From Neobacillus sp. PS3-34 (GTDB lineage: Bacteria > Bacillota > Bacilli > Bacillales > Cytobacillaceae): a stretch of DNA of 64,000 nucleotides. This document shows positions 9,568-18,177 of the stretch, piece after piece. The stretch is taken from NCBI RefSeq assembly GCF_030915465.1, contig NZ_CP133267.1, positions 2,324,501 to 2,388,500 on the forward strand. Reading direction: 5' to 3'. The notes beneath the pieces were generated by a model. It ran no database searches. It was not told the origin of the DNA and was given only the letters and a program-made list of their open reading frames with translations. Made by a program: the position numbers and the translations under genes. How positions within the stretch are numbered: the first letter of the stretch is position 1; the number at the start of each line of letters is the position of its first letter.

Positions 9568-10437
9568 TTGGATATTCGACAGTTAAAATACTTTGTCACT
9601 ATAGCAGAAGAAGGTAAGATCACGACCGCTGCAAAGAAATTAAATATTGCTCAACCCCCTTTGAGCAGACAACTCAAACAAATGGAAGAAGAGCTAGGCG
9701 TCATTTTATTTGATCGAGATAACAAAAGTCTTAATTTAACCTTGGAGGGGGAAAGATTACTTCTTCGAGCAAAAGAACTTTTAAATAAACTTGATGAAAC
9801 AATAGTTGAAGTTCAAGAATTGAGGAAGGACGCCAGTGGGATTTTATCTGTTGGATCCAATCTTTATTGTGCATCTTTAATTCTTTCTAAGGTGATAGAT
9901 ATTCGTGAGAAAAATCCTGGTCTTACTTTCAAAGTATGGGAAGGTGAAACGATTCATCTCATAAAAATGTTATCTAAACGTCAGATTGAGATTGCGATAA
10001 CAAATAGTCCAATAACAGAAAAAAGTATCTCTCAAATGACATTGGAAAGTGACCCATATGTGCTTGTTTTGCCTGAAAAATGGACGTGGAGTGGATCAGA
10101 ACAATGCAGGTTAGAGGAAATCATCAATTTGCCATTGATTCTTCTGCGACCAAACTATGGTTTAGGTGCGTATGGACAAATTGTCAATGAATTTCAACGG
10201 TTAGATTTAGAACCAAATATACTGTGCGAATGTCAGGATTTAATTATGTTACTTGGTCTCGTTTCATCGGGGTTTGGTGCAACGATCTTACCGCTCTCGT
10301 TATTATCCCTCCATTCATTGGGAGGATTGAGAGTCATTCAGCTAAAGGATCAGACCTTAATATCTGAACCCAAAGTAATTTGGAGGAAGAATAGTTACTT
10401 ATCAAAAACAGCAAAAGAATTTTTAAAACTTTTTTAG
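9568..10437 (+). CDS. LysR-family transcriptional regulator
   Basis: This is a 289-residue protein with an N-terminal helix-turn-helix (M-D-I-R-Q-L-K-Y-F; A-A-K-K-L-N-I-A-Q-P-P-L-S-R-Q) and a C-terminal substrate-binding domain (about 90-289). TTG 9568 follows GGAGG at 556-560 with correct spacing. The divergent BenE-type transporter is the likely target, with an aromatic or other small acid as possible inducer. The frame is intact. AT content is higher than in the wal block, consistent with its lying between repeated rlmH-end sites. Confidence 0.88.
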   Translation: MDIRQLKYFVTIAEEGKITTAAKKLNIAQPPLSRQLKQMEEELGVILFDRDNKSLNLTLEGERLLLRAKELLNKLDETIVEVQELRKDASGILSVGSNLYCASLILSKVIDIREKNPGLTFKVWEGETIHLIKMLSKRQIEIAITNSPITEKSISQMTLESDPYVLVLPEKWTWSGSEQCRLEEIINLPLILLRPNYGLGAYGQIVNEFQRLDLEPNILCECQDLIMLLGLVSSGFGATILPLSLLSLHSLGGLRVIQLKDQTLISEPKVIWRKNSYLSKTAKEFLKLF

Positions 10438-10568
10438 ACACCAAAATTATTTACTCAAAAGTAAAAGACCTCAATGTTGAAAAATGGCAAATAAAATGAA
10501 ACAGGTATTAGTTTTGACTGTGTTAAAGTAGATCTTTAAATGGAAAATAAAATATATTTATGGTTTTA

Positions 10569-10622
10569 TAACCTCATTTAGATTCGTTACGGAGAACCGT
10601 ACCATAAATAAATGAGGTTTTT
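10569..10622 (+). repeat. rlmH-end attachment-like site 2, inside a dyad
   Basis: GGAGAACCGTACCATAA at 10591-10607 is an exact copy of the rlmH 3' end. It is enclosed by AACCTCATTTA (10570-10580) and its complement TAAATGAGGTT (10608-10618), followed by T's, so it could also terminate the LysR gene. No rlmH coding sequence precedes it beyond G-E-P-Y-H-K. Confidence 0.65.
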
Positions 10623-10626
10623 CGGG

Positions 10627-11034
10627 TTAGATTCGAGTTGATAGTAATTTATTAGTTTGTTTTTATTCTGCACACGTGAAATGTTTCTCACACCTCAATT
10701 AAAAGAAACTACTTATCATCACCTTGAAAAATTTGATTGTCAAATGTATATCCTATTGTAAATAATCCTTAATCTTTAAAAAATAATAGTACATTTCTAT
10801 TGATTAAAATATGTACAAAAAGCTGGTGAAAATCGATAGACGACTCAAGAGGCAACACAAAGTAGTGAATAAATAATAATTTGGCATAAGTTTATACATT
10901 GCCGCTTTTTGGGGTGTAGAGACCCGTTTCTATCTTTACAAAAGGAGGTAACTGCACGGAAGAACCAAATCCGTTTAACATCTTTAAATAATCAAGGGAA
11001 AAGGGACACTATCGTTTGAATCGAAGTTTCACTC
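10627..11034. other. Non-coding accessory spacer
   Basis: This is about 400 bases of AT-rich sequence between attachment-like site 2 and the SDR gene. A lone AAAGGAGGT at about 10940 has no usable gene after it, which suggests an eroded gene start. No other structure recognised. Confidence 0.4.
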
Positions 11035-11925
11035 TTATCCATTTATAATCATTCCACCGTTTACATGAAGAATTTGTCCTGTTACATATGAGGAGTCGTC
11101 CGAAGCCAAATAAACATATGCAGGTGCCAGTTCAAAAGGGTGGGCAGCACGTTTCATTGGAGTGTCACTTCCAAATGTTGCATAAGTTTCCGGTGGACCG
11201 CTTGAAGGAATAAGAGGGGTCCATACAGGTCCCGGAGCAACGCCATTGACCCGGATTCCTTGATTAATGGCGGATAATGCTAATGAGCGGGTAAATGAAA
11301 CGATTGCTCCCTTGGAAGCGGCATAATCGATCGCGTATTCAAGTCCGCTGTATGCAGCGATTGAAGTTGTATTGATAATAGAGCTTCCTTTTTTTAAATA
11401 GGGAATGGCTGCTTGTGTAAGATAAAAAAACGAAAAAATGTTTGTTTGAAAAGTACGTTTAAGCTGCATTACTGATATGTCGCTGATACTTGCTTGTGGA
11501 TGTACTTCTCCTGCATTATTGACGAGGATCTCCAGATGGCCAAAAGCTTCAATTGTCTTCTGAACGACATAATGACAAAAATTCTCATCCCCAATATCTC
11601 CTGCGATCGTCAGGCATTGTCTTCCCAACTGTATCACTCTATCTTTTGTTTCAAATGCATCCCCATGCTCATTTAAATAAACAATAACAACATCTGCGCC
11701 TTCTTTTGCAAAAGCAATAGCGACAGCCCGGCCGATCCCGCTGTCTCCCCCAGTAATGATGGCGGTTTTGTTCAATAGTTTATTGCTTCCAATATAATTA
11801 GGATTTTCGGAGATAGGTCTTGGAATCATAAAAGATTCAATACCTGGATGCTGGGGCTGGTATTGCGGTGGAAATGTGATAGGAACTGTTTCGCACTTTT
11901 GTACATACCCAAAATGATGATACAT
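11035..11925 (-). CDS. SDR-family oxidoreductase (general stress protein 39 type)
   Basis: This is a 296-residue short-chain dehydrogenase. The Rossmann motif T-G-G-D-S-G-I-G-R-A is near residue 58, N-N-A-G near 137, the catalytic Y-A-A-S-K near 208 and a C-terminal N-G-G. The N-terminal extension of about 45 residues with Q-H-P-G and P-R-P is typical of the YhdF/YdaD/GSP39 group rather than classic SDRs. ATG 11925 follows AAGGAGG. The substrate is unknown. It lies on the opposite strand to its neighbours within the accessory region. Confidence 0.88.
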   Translation of the reverse strand: MYHHFGYVQKCETVPITFPPQYQPQHPGIESFMIPRPISENPNYIGSNKLLNKTAIITGGDSGIGRAVAIAFAKEGADVVIVYLNEHGDAFETKDRVIQLGRQCLTIAGDIGDENFCHYVVQKTIEAFGHLEILVNNAGEVHPQASISDISVMQLKRTFQTNIFSFFYLTQAAIPYLKKGSSIINTTSIAAYSGLEYAIDYAASKGAIVSFTRSLALSAINQGIRVNGVAPGPVWTPLIPSSGPPETYATFGSDTPMKRAAHPFELAPAYVYLASDDSSYVTGQILHVNGGMIING

Positions 11926-12120
11926 AAATAAACCTCCTTCGGTTAGGTGTTATTTAGCATATTCTTAAAAAGATTATAGGTGAATGCCTTGTTTTTGATT
12001 CTTTGATTCAATATTCCGTTGAAAAGAAGAAAGAGTGATTCGATATGGTATATTTTTTTTGAATAGGTAGAAATTAAAGGTGGCTTTCAGCAATTAATTT
12101 CCATAGAGAAGGCAGTTGGG

Positions 12121-12536
12121 GTGAAAACAAGAAAGTGGATGTTTTGTTTGAGTACAATTCTAGCGTTCTTTTTACTTTAAATAAACCGGTTTATGCTTTT
12201 ATTCCTTCTAAAGACCAAATTGTAAAACCAGAAAAGGTGACATGGCAGAAGGATGAAGATAAACCTGCCTTTGACCTTTGGGGAAGAACCTTCTAACATT
12301 TACATGCCCATGATTTAATGCAAACAGCAAAAGGAAGAGTGTTATTATCTCCTAAGAATGGTGCAGTAAAAATTGATCAAGCTCTATTAGATTTAGGAAG
12401 AAAGTCATTTTACGAAGAAACATTTGGAAATGAAGTCTTTTTATCTGATATTCTTGGTGTTTTTAACGGACCGCTCACAATTGAAAATTTTCAGAAAGCC
12501 ATAAAAGAGCATTTTCACCTAGAATATTTCTTTTAG
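12121..12536 (+). pseudogene. Decayed secreted-protein gene
   Basis: A signal-peptide-like start (GTG 12121; M-K-T-R-K-W-M-F-C-L) breaks frame near 12178. It continues as N-K-P-V-Y-A-F-I-P-S-K-D to an in-frame TAA at 12294, then resumes in the same frame through H-L-H-A-H-D-L-M to a stop at 12536. About 138 codons remain. The segment around K-N-G-A-V-K-I-D and F-Y-E-E-T-F-G-N-E-V-F reminds me of the N-terminus of a large secreted c-type cytochrome-like family, but no haem motif is present and I am not sure. The in-frame stop is not a G-run error, so I call this real decay. Confidence 0.5.
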
Positions 12537-12628
12537 AAAAAACACGAAAATACAAAATATTACAAAAGAAGACATGGAAATAGATATTAAGAGCTTGTAT
12601 AATATTGGTAGATAATAAAATAGAATCA

Positions 12629-12706
12629 AGGGCAACTTATCTGAAAGGATAAGGACGCAAAGCTATAGGGGCTAAAGTAATGAACTACTACGCCAGCCAG
12701 TTGCGA
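12629..12706 (+). ncRNA. Cyclic-di-GMP-I (GEMM-I) riboswitch
   Basis: The conserved features are present: P1 GCAACT (632-637) with AGTTGC (699-704), the first hairpin T-T-A-T-C/G-A-T-A-A capped by a GAAA loop, the signature GGACGCAAAGC (652-662), the receptor-like TAGGGGCTAA, the second hairpin and GCCAG before the closing P1 strand. The class I aptamer binds c-di-GMP. A terminator hairpin follows within 10 bases, so control is probably by transcription termination of the secreted protein gene at 12785. Confidence 0.88.
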
Positions 12707-12711
12707 AAAAG

Positions 12712-12746
12712 AAAAGGTCCTTTTATATGTTTAAAAGGACCTTTTT
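12712..12746 (+). terminator. Expression-platform terminator of the riboswitch
   Basis: AAAAGGTCCTTTTA pairs with TTAAAAGGACCTTTTT around a six-base loop. It lies between the aptamer and the next start codon, as expected for an on/off switch. Confidence 0.8.
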
Positions 12747-12784
12747 CGTGGGTAAATATTACTAATCTTGAGGAGGGTAAAACT

Positions 12785-13477
12785 ATGAAAAAGCTATTAT
12801 CAATTTTATTTTCAACAACATTAATTTTAACATTAGGGTCGCCTGCATTTGCGGATGAAGACAAAAATGTGGCAAAAGCACTGGATTTAATTGAAAAAAC
12901 CAATAGAGATATTGATCAAAAAATTGAAAAAGCAGTAGAAAAAGCAGATTCACTTCAAACCGATTATATTGCTGATATTCGTAAAATTGAAGAAGGAGAT
13001 AAACTAATAAAATTAAAAAATGAGAGAGAAAAAGCCCTGTCTGACCTGGAAGCTGTCAAAAATGACCGCAGTAAAGAAGAAAAACTCCAGGAAAAGGTTT
13101 TTATGTTAAATGCCAAAATAAATGAAGAACAATTGAGAGTTGATAGTAAATTATATGAGATTCATCAGGATATAGATGAAGCAACAGCACAGCTGGTACC
13201 TGCGAATGACAAGGATGCAATTAAATTGGAAGAAAAAATAAGTAAATTAACAAACAAGCTGGATGAAAGATCTGAAAAGTATCAAGAAAAAACAGAAAGA
13301 TTTACTAGTGACCTTCAAAAAGTCATTAAAGATGTCTATAATGAGACACTTCAATTGTCAGCTAATACAATTAAAAAAGCTGCAGAAAATGGTGTAATTG
13401 CGGAATGCAGCTGGAAGCTTGTACGTTTTGCTGATAAGTGGGTCTACATTGACCCTATACGAATTGTAAAATTTTAA
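12785..13477 (+). CDS. Secreted coiled-coil protein under c-di-GMP riboswitch
   Basis: This is a 230-residue protein with a clear signal peptide (M-K-K-L-L-S-I-L-F-S through A-F-A, about residues 1-22) and then a long charged, heptad-rich stretch (about 25-195) predicted to be coiled coil, ending in a short non-coiled tail with W-K-L-V-R and W-V-Y-I-D-P. ATG 12785 follows GAGGAGG, which decides the start over an upstream ATG at 12680 that lies inside the riboswitch. I do not recognise the family. Riboswitch control suggests a surface or matrix role tied to the motile/sessile switch; that is inference. Confidence 0.85.
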   Translation: MKKLLSILFSTTLILTLGSPAFADEDKNVAKALDLIEKTNRDIDQKIEKAVEKADSLQTDYIADIRKIEEGDKLIKLKNEREKALSDLEAVKNDRSKEEKLQEKVFMLNAKINEEQLRVDSKLYEIHQDIDEATAQLVPANDKDAIKLEEKISKLTNKLDERSEKYQEKTERFTSDLQKVIKDVYNETLQLSANTIKKAAENGVIAECSWKLVRFADKWVYIDPIRIVKF

Positions 13478-13597
13478 AAATCTTGTAAAAATTATGATTG
13501 AGGAAGCTTTTCGAATTCTATATTATTAAAGAAAGAAAGCGAGTCTTGTATATATAAAGGCTCGCTATTTTTGTAATTGGAATTTGAGGTGGTACCA

Positions 13598-14500
13598 GTG
13601 GCTTTTACTATAGGAAGAAAAGGAACTTATATGGAACAGGTTATTTTTGATAATTTTGATATTAGCCTGCTTGCCCGTGGGGATGGATCTGAAATTATGA
13701 TCCAGAATGTAGCAAAAGATAATTTATTTTACATTTATCCAGGCGATAATCCCAATGTAATGGAATTTGTTTATATACTTCAAGGTGAAATGATCTGCGA
13801 ATTGGACGGCGAAAAAATTAAATTGGGACCCCATGACTATTTTACCTCCAGTAATATTAAAGAGCCCATTCATTTTAATGTATTAACAGATGTTGTTTAT
13901 TTGTGGGTTATTACAGAACCGACGTTTTATCAATTAAGTGAAAGTATGACCACACTAAAAAATATAGTTGATCAAGTGGAAAAAAAAGACCGATATACAT
14001 ATAAACATAGTGAAAGAGTTTCTGAGTATGCAGTAAAAATTGCAAAAAAGCTAATGCTGCCAAAAGAAAAATTAGAGAATTTATATATATCTTCCCTTCT
14101 CCATGATATCGGAAAAATAAATACACCTGAGGATATCTTAACCAAACCTGGCAAGTTAACAGACGAAGAATTTGCCATCATAAAGCGCCATCCGTCCGAT
14201 GGGGCAAAAATGGTTAAGAACCTCTATTATGAAGGCATAACTGATATAATAGAACAGCACCATGAGAGATTAAATGGAAGCGGTTACCCGAATGGATTTA
14301 AAGGAGATCAAATTCTTTTGGAAGCAAGAATAATTGCGGTTAGTGATACGTTTGATGCGATGACAGAAGATCGTGCCTATCGTAAAGCCTATAATGTACA
14401 GTTTGCTGTAGATGAATTAAAAAGGCTCGTAGATACTCACTACGATAAAGAAGTTGTAGAAGCTTTTGTTGGAATATTAAAAGAAGAAGGACGTATCTAG
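13598..14500 (+). CDS. Cupin plus HD-GYP domain protein, probable c-di-GMP phosphodiesterase
   Basis: This is a 300-residue protein. The N-terminal half is a cupin-like sensor (about 45-110; F-V-Y-I-L-Q-G-E and H-D-Y-F). The C-terminal half is an HD-GYP domain with H-S-E-R-V, the H-D-I-G-K metal site (about 172), H-H-E-R and the diagnostic G-S-G-Y-P. HD-GYP enzymes hydrolyse c-di-GMP. GTG 13598 has GAGGTGG five bases upstream; a TTG seven codons earlier lacks a site. It lies 120 bases after a gene controlled by a c-di-GMP riboswitch, so the two probably share a signal. The ligand of the cupin part is unknown. Confidence 0.88.
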   Translation: MAFTIGRKGTYMEQVIFDNFDISLLARGDGSEIMIQNVAKDNLFYIYPGDNPNVMEFVYILQGEMICELDGEKIKLGPHDYFTSSNIKEPIHFNVLTDVVYLWVITEPTFYQLSESMTTLKNIVDQVEKKDRYTYKHSERVSEYAVKIAKKLMLPKEKLENLYISSLLHDIGKINTPEDILTKPGKLTDEEFAIIKRHPSDGAKMVKNLYYEGITDIIEQHHERLNGSGYPNGFKGDQILLEARIIAVSDTFDAMTEDRAYRKAYNVQFAVDELKRLVDTHYDKEVVEAFVGILKEEGRI

Positions 14501-14519
14501 TTTAAAATTTTTAATATAA

Positions 14520-14562
14520 AGAAGGGGAATTCTGTAGTGTTGTCTAGGAATTGCCTTTTTTA
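14520..14562 (+). terminator. Probable terminator of the HD-GYP gene
   Basis: An imperfect stem between AAGGGGAATTC (14521-) and GGAATTGCCTT is followed by T6. The pairing has mismatches. Confidence 0.5.
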
Positions 14563-14576
14563 ATGTGAACACTTGA

Positions 14577-14612
14577 AAAACCTCATTTTGAACCGTACCA
14601 TAGGTAGGATAT
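14577..14612 (+). repeat. rlmH-end attachment-like site 3
   Basis: GAACCGTACCATA (14590-14602) repeats 13 bases of the rlmH 3' end, again preceded by AACCTCATTT as at site 2. It closes the second putative inserted unit (about 4.0 kb after site 2). Confidence 0.55.
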
Positions 14613-14642
14613 ACTTTTAGTACAACGAGAGGAAATGAATTG

Positions 14643-14984
14643 ATGTCTAATTTGCCTAATTGCCCGATATGTAATTCAGAATATACCTACGAGGATGGAA
14701 GTCTTTATGTTTGCCCAGAATGTGGTCATGAATGGACTTCAGAATCAATTACGGAAAATAGTGAAGATAAGAAGATTGTTAAAGATGCAAATGGAAATAT
14801 TTTAAACGATGGTGATTCTATTACAGTAATCAAGGATCTTAAAGTAAAAGGGACTTCATCTGTCATAAAAATAGGGACAAAAGTAAAAGGGATACGCCTG
14901 GTTGACGGAGACCATGATATTGATTGCAAAATTGATGGTTTTGGCGCGATGAAATTAAAATCTGAGTTTGTTAAAAAGATATAA
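14643..14984 (+). CDS. PhnA-like zinc-ribbon protein
   Basis: This is a 113-residue protein with an N-terminal zinc ribbon, C-P-I-C (about 8-11) and C-P-E-C-G-H-E-W (about 27-34), followed by a small beta domain with V-K-D-A-N-G-N and K-G-T. This matches the PhnA/YjdM family found widely in bacteria; despite the name it is not required for phosphonate use and its role is unsettled. ATG 14643 follows GAGAGG. It is the first gene after the third attachment-like site, so it is probably back in core DNA. A strong terminator follows. Confidence 0.88.
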   Translation: MSNLPNCPICNSEYTYEDGSLYVCPECGHEWTSESITENSEDKKIVKDANGNILNDGDSITVIKDLKVKGTSSVIKIGTKVKGIRLVDGDHDIDCKIDGFGAMKLKSEFVKKI

Positions 14985-15016
14985 ATGATCATTTAATTAA
15001 TTTAAGCCTTCGAGGC

Positions 15017-15059
15017 AGAAGCGCCAATGACTTGAGTATGGCCATTGGCGCTTCTTTTT
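15017..15059 (+). terminator. Terminator of the phnA-like gene
   Basis: AGAAGCGCCAATG and CATTGGCGCTTCT form a 13-bp stem followed by T7. Confidence 0.93.
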
Positions 15060-15194
15060 TTGCTATAAAAAATAATTTTCTTCATGAATAGGAAAAAAAT
15101 TCAAAATAACGAATAAATAATACATAGAGCATTACGTACTACTCTTCTTCCGCAAAGAAATTGAAATGTATTTTAATATATTAGGAGGTCATTC

Positions 15195-16295
15195 ATGCTT
15201 GTTAAAAAGGTAGTTTTTTGTTTTATTCTATTAATTTTCTTAGCAGGACAGGTTTCTAAGTCAGAAGCAGCCACACCAGCTCCGAAAATTTTGGGGAATA
15301 TGCAGTCGTGATTGATGCAAAAACCGGAGAAGCCATATACTCAAAGCAAAATCAAAAAAAATGGTTTCCAGCAAGCCTTACTAAAATTGTCACCGCGATG
15401 ATTTTGATAGATTCGGTGAAACCGGGTACAATGTTGACTGCCAGTAAACAAGCAGTAAAACAGGATGCAAGCAATCCTTATTTTCTTTTAAAAGTTGGCG
15501 AAAGAATGAGCCGGGACGATGCCCTCAAAGCATTATTAGTTATGAGCTGCAACGATGTTGCAACAATGATTGCGGAACATATTGCCGGAAGCGAAGCAAA
15601 GTTCAGTGTTTTAATGAATAAAAAGGCAAAGGAAATTGGAGTGAGTAACAGTCATTTTGTAACTCCAAATGGATTACATAATCCGGCACACTATACCACG
15701 GCAAGTGATATGGCACTCCTCACCAGGCCGCATATCTAAACTATCCGGATGTTTTTAAAACAATGGGACTAAAATCAGCCACCGTACATACTTCTAAACG
15801 GACAGTAAAGCTTACAAGCCGGGCACAATATTTTACCCTCCCATACGTAATGGGAGGGAAGACAGGGTATACAGACGAAGCCAGGAATTCTCTTGTTGAA
15901 ATTGTAAAAAAAGGTGATGTTACTCTGATTGGGGTAGTCATGAAGTCTTCTAAAAAGGAAGAATATAAGGACCTTTGGCCATTACGACTTACTCCTTTGC
16001 CATGATGCAAAAAGCAGAAGTGGTAAAACAGGGGGAGACGATTACATCGGTGAACATGAATGGTACTTCCATTCCACTGGTAGCTAAAAATACGATTTCT
16101 ATTACAGCCAAAAAGGATTCCAAGTTCCCTTTCAGTAAAAAGGTAACGATCATCCCTCTTGCAGCTGATAGTATAATAGGCAAGGATCAAATGTTTGGTG
16201 AGGTAACAATATGGAAAAATGGAGTGAAGGTAGGAAGCTCGCCACTCGTTGCGGCAATGTCATCAGCAGTAGCGGCTGCAAGTAAAACGGAATAA
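15195..16295 (+). CDS. D-alanyl-D-alanine carboxypeptidase (S11), three apparent frameshifts
   Basis: The corrected product is 367 residues with a signal peptide (about 1-27) and an S11 penicillin-binding domain. The active-site motifs are S-L-T-K (about 55), S-C-N (about 117) and K-T-G-Y (about 222). A C-terminal beta domain follows from about 280. It trims stem-peptide D-Ala, as DacA/DacF do. Breaks lie near 15292 (G4 for G5), 15735 (AGGCC for AGGGCC, giving T-R-A-A-Y-L-N-Y-P) and 15977 (TGGCC for TGGGCC). Start ATG 15195 follows AGGAGGT. All three motifs survive, so I think the enzyme is functional. A DacF-like role is possible but not proven. Confidence 0.85.
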
Positions 16296-16337
16296 CGGCC
16301 ATTCCTCAGAATTTTTTTTTCAAGCTGCACCAATAAA

Positions 16338-16395
16338 TAAAAAAATCCTCTTTAAGAGACTGTTCCAGCTGTCTTCCCGAAGAGGATTTTTTTTA
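16338..16395. terminator. Bidirectional terminator
   Basis: AAAAAATCCTCTT pairs with AAGAGGATTTTTTTT; there are T-runs on both strands between the convergent carboxypeptidase and beta-lactamase-like genes. Confidence 0.85.
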
Positions 16396-16405
16396 TTTTC
16401 CTTTG

Positions 16406-18021
16406 TTATAATTGCAGCGCCAGAACACCTGCGTTTACTTTCGGATAACGCCAGGCATAGTCAAATTCCAGGTTAATGGCGCCATTAATATTGATAAAAC
16501 TTACCAGGCCATATTCCTTTGTCAAAAACTGATTTTTTTCAATAGCACGGCCTGTTAATTCTTTATTCATTTGCAGGTCTTTAATAATCAGGGATTCGCC
16601 ATGGATCCTTACCTCGTAAGAATCCCTTCCATCACTAAATGTGCCTTCCCAGTTTTTCCAATCGCTAGGATTCGGAGTGTACACTTGTTTAAACTCAGGG
16701 CATGCCTTGCTGTTTACAACGATACATTGGATGGTTTGTTCTGCAGAAGGGGTTGGAAAACCTACAGTGAAAGTGGTGTTTCCCTGTTCATCCTTGGCAA
16801 CATAAGTATCGCTGCTATGTGGAATTAGTTCAAATTCCTGTTCGTTTTGCTTTAAAAATACCTTTCCTGAAAGGTACTGGATATCGAAAATCCCGTAATA
16901 GCTGTGTAAATAAGAACCTTCAATGGCTTTCCAATCAGGTTCCACAGAAGAAGTTACGTTCACTTTCTCCATTTCCTCATTACTTGCTTCTTTCAGCAAC
17001 TCGTCCACAATCTCATATCCGGCTTGAAAGATATTTTCTCCATTTGCCAAAGCAATGACGGCAATTCCTTTTTCAGGAACAAGGATAAACTGGCTGGAAT
17101 ACTGATTGCTATACTGTCCATAATGCCAGTAACGGTCAATGCCATCCTTCGTTTCTTTGAAAAACGTGATCCCGCAGCCACCATCCGTTAAATTGTACCA
17201 TTTGCTATGTTGACTCCTCATTTCCTTGATAGAAGCGGAGGAGATAATCTGCTTATTGGCATAAGCTCCTTCCTGGAGATGCATCATGGCGAATTTGCCC
17301 AGGTCCTCAATCGAAGAAAATGCATAATAAGAAGGATAGCTCGCAGTATTATCCATAAATTTATGAGAAATAGCCAGATTTCCATTGCTGTCCTTATCAT
17401 GAGGAAGTGCCAATGGATAGGTCATCGCCTTTAAAGGATCGTAGGTGGTCTGATTCATTTCCAAAGGATTAAAAAGCATTTCCTGCATTAGTACTGCAAA
17501 CTTTTTGTTTGTTATTTGCTCTGCCACAAATCCTGCGATATTCAGTGCATGGTTGCCATAGGAATAGGCAGTGCCTGGATGAAAAAGAATTGGCAGGGTT
17601 GGAACGACTTCTTTCATATACTGAAACAGGCCTGACTCGTTGTGATAGAAACTTAAGCCGCCGCCTGTAGGGAGGCCGGATGAGTGCGATAAAAGCATAC
17701 GAAGTGTAATAAGCTTGGATAGTTCCGGATCAGCGGCAGTGAACCATGGTACATAAGCTTGGACAGGCTTATCCAAATCAATAGCGCCTTTTCCGCAAGT
17801 ATCATCATTAGTGTCCCCGTAAAAAGCTTACTTACGGATGCAATTCGAAACAGTGTATTTGAACGGACGGGTGATCCCCATTCCTCAACATTCGTCTTTC
17901 CATATCCCCGAGATAAAAGCGCCTCATTGTTTTTAATAACAGCAACCGCTGCACCAGGGATGTTATTAGCTTTCATTGAATCATGAATAATACGATTAAT
18001 ATTTTCTAGTAAAATTGACAT
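16406..18021 (-). CDS. Serine beta-lactamase-like hydrolase (class C/PBP4* type), one apparent frameshift
   Basis: The corrected product is 538 residues. The N-terminal beta-lactamase fold carries S-V-S-K (S-x-x-K, about 62), Y-S-Y-G-N (Y-x-N, about 160) and an H-Y-G-Q segment (about 285) where an H/K-T-G-like motif is expected. A C-terminal beta-barrel domain (about 380-538) is typical of lipocalin-like tails of PBP4*/EstB-type proteins. No signal peptide is visible, so it may act in the cytoplasm or be exported otherwise. ATG 18021 follows AAGGAG. The break near 17785 is AGGCG for AGGGCG on the coding strand. The substrate is unknown; resistance should not be assumed. Confidence 0.82.
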
Positions 18022-18177
18022 AAAACATGTGCTCCTTCTAATTCTTTCTTACTTGATTAGTAGTTAATTCAATAAATGACAAAAGATTTCCTGCTCTAAG
18101 ACTTTTATGGCTTGTTTACTTTTCTAATAAAAGGGTAATGGAAATAGTAATTATGTACTAGGAAAGCAGGTGCGGAG

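Noticed and set aside
16406..18021. Antibiotic resistance beta-lactamase
   Set aside because: The domain tail and motif set point to a PBP4*/esterase-like hydrolase; no signal peptide and no evidence for drug hydrolysis.
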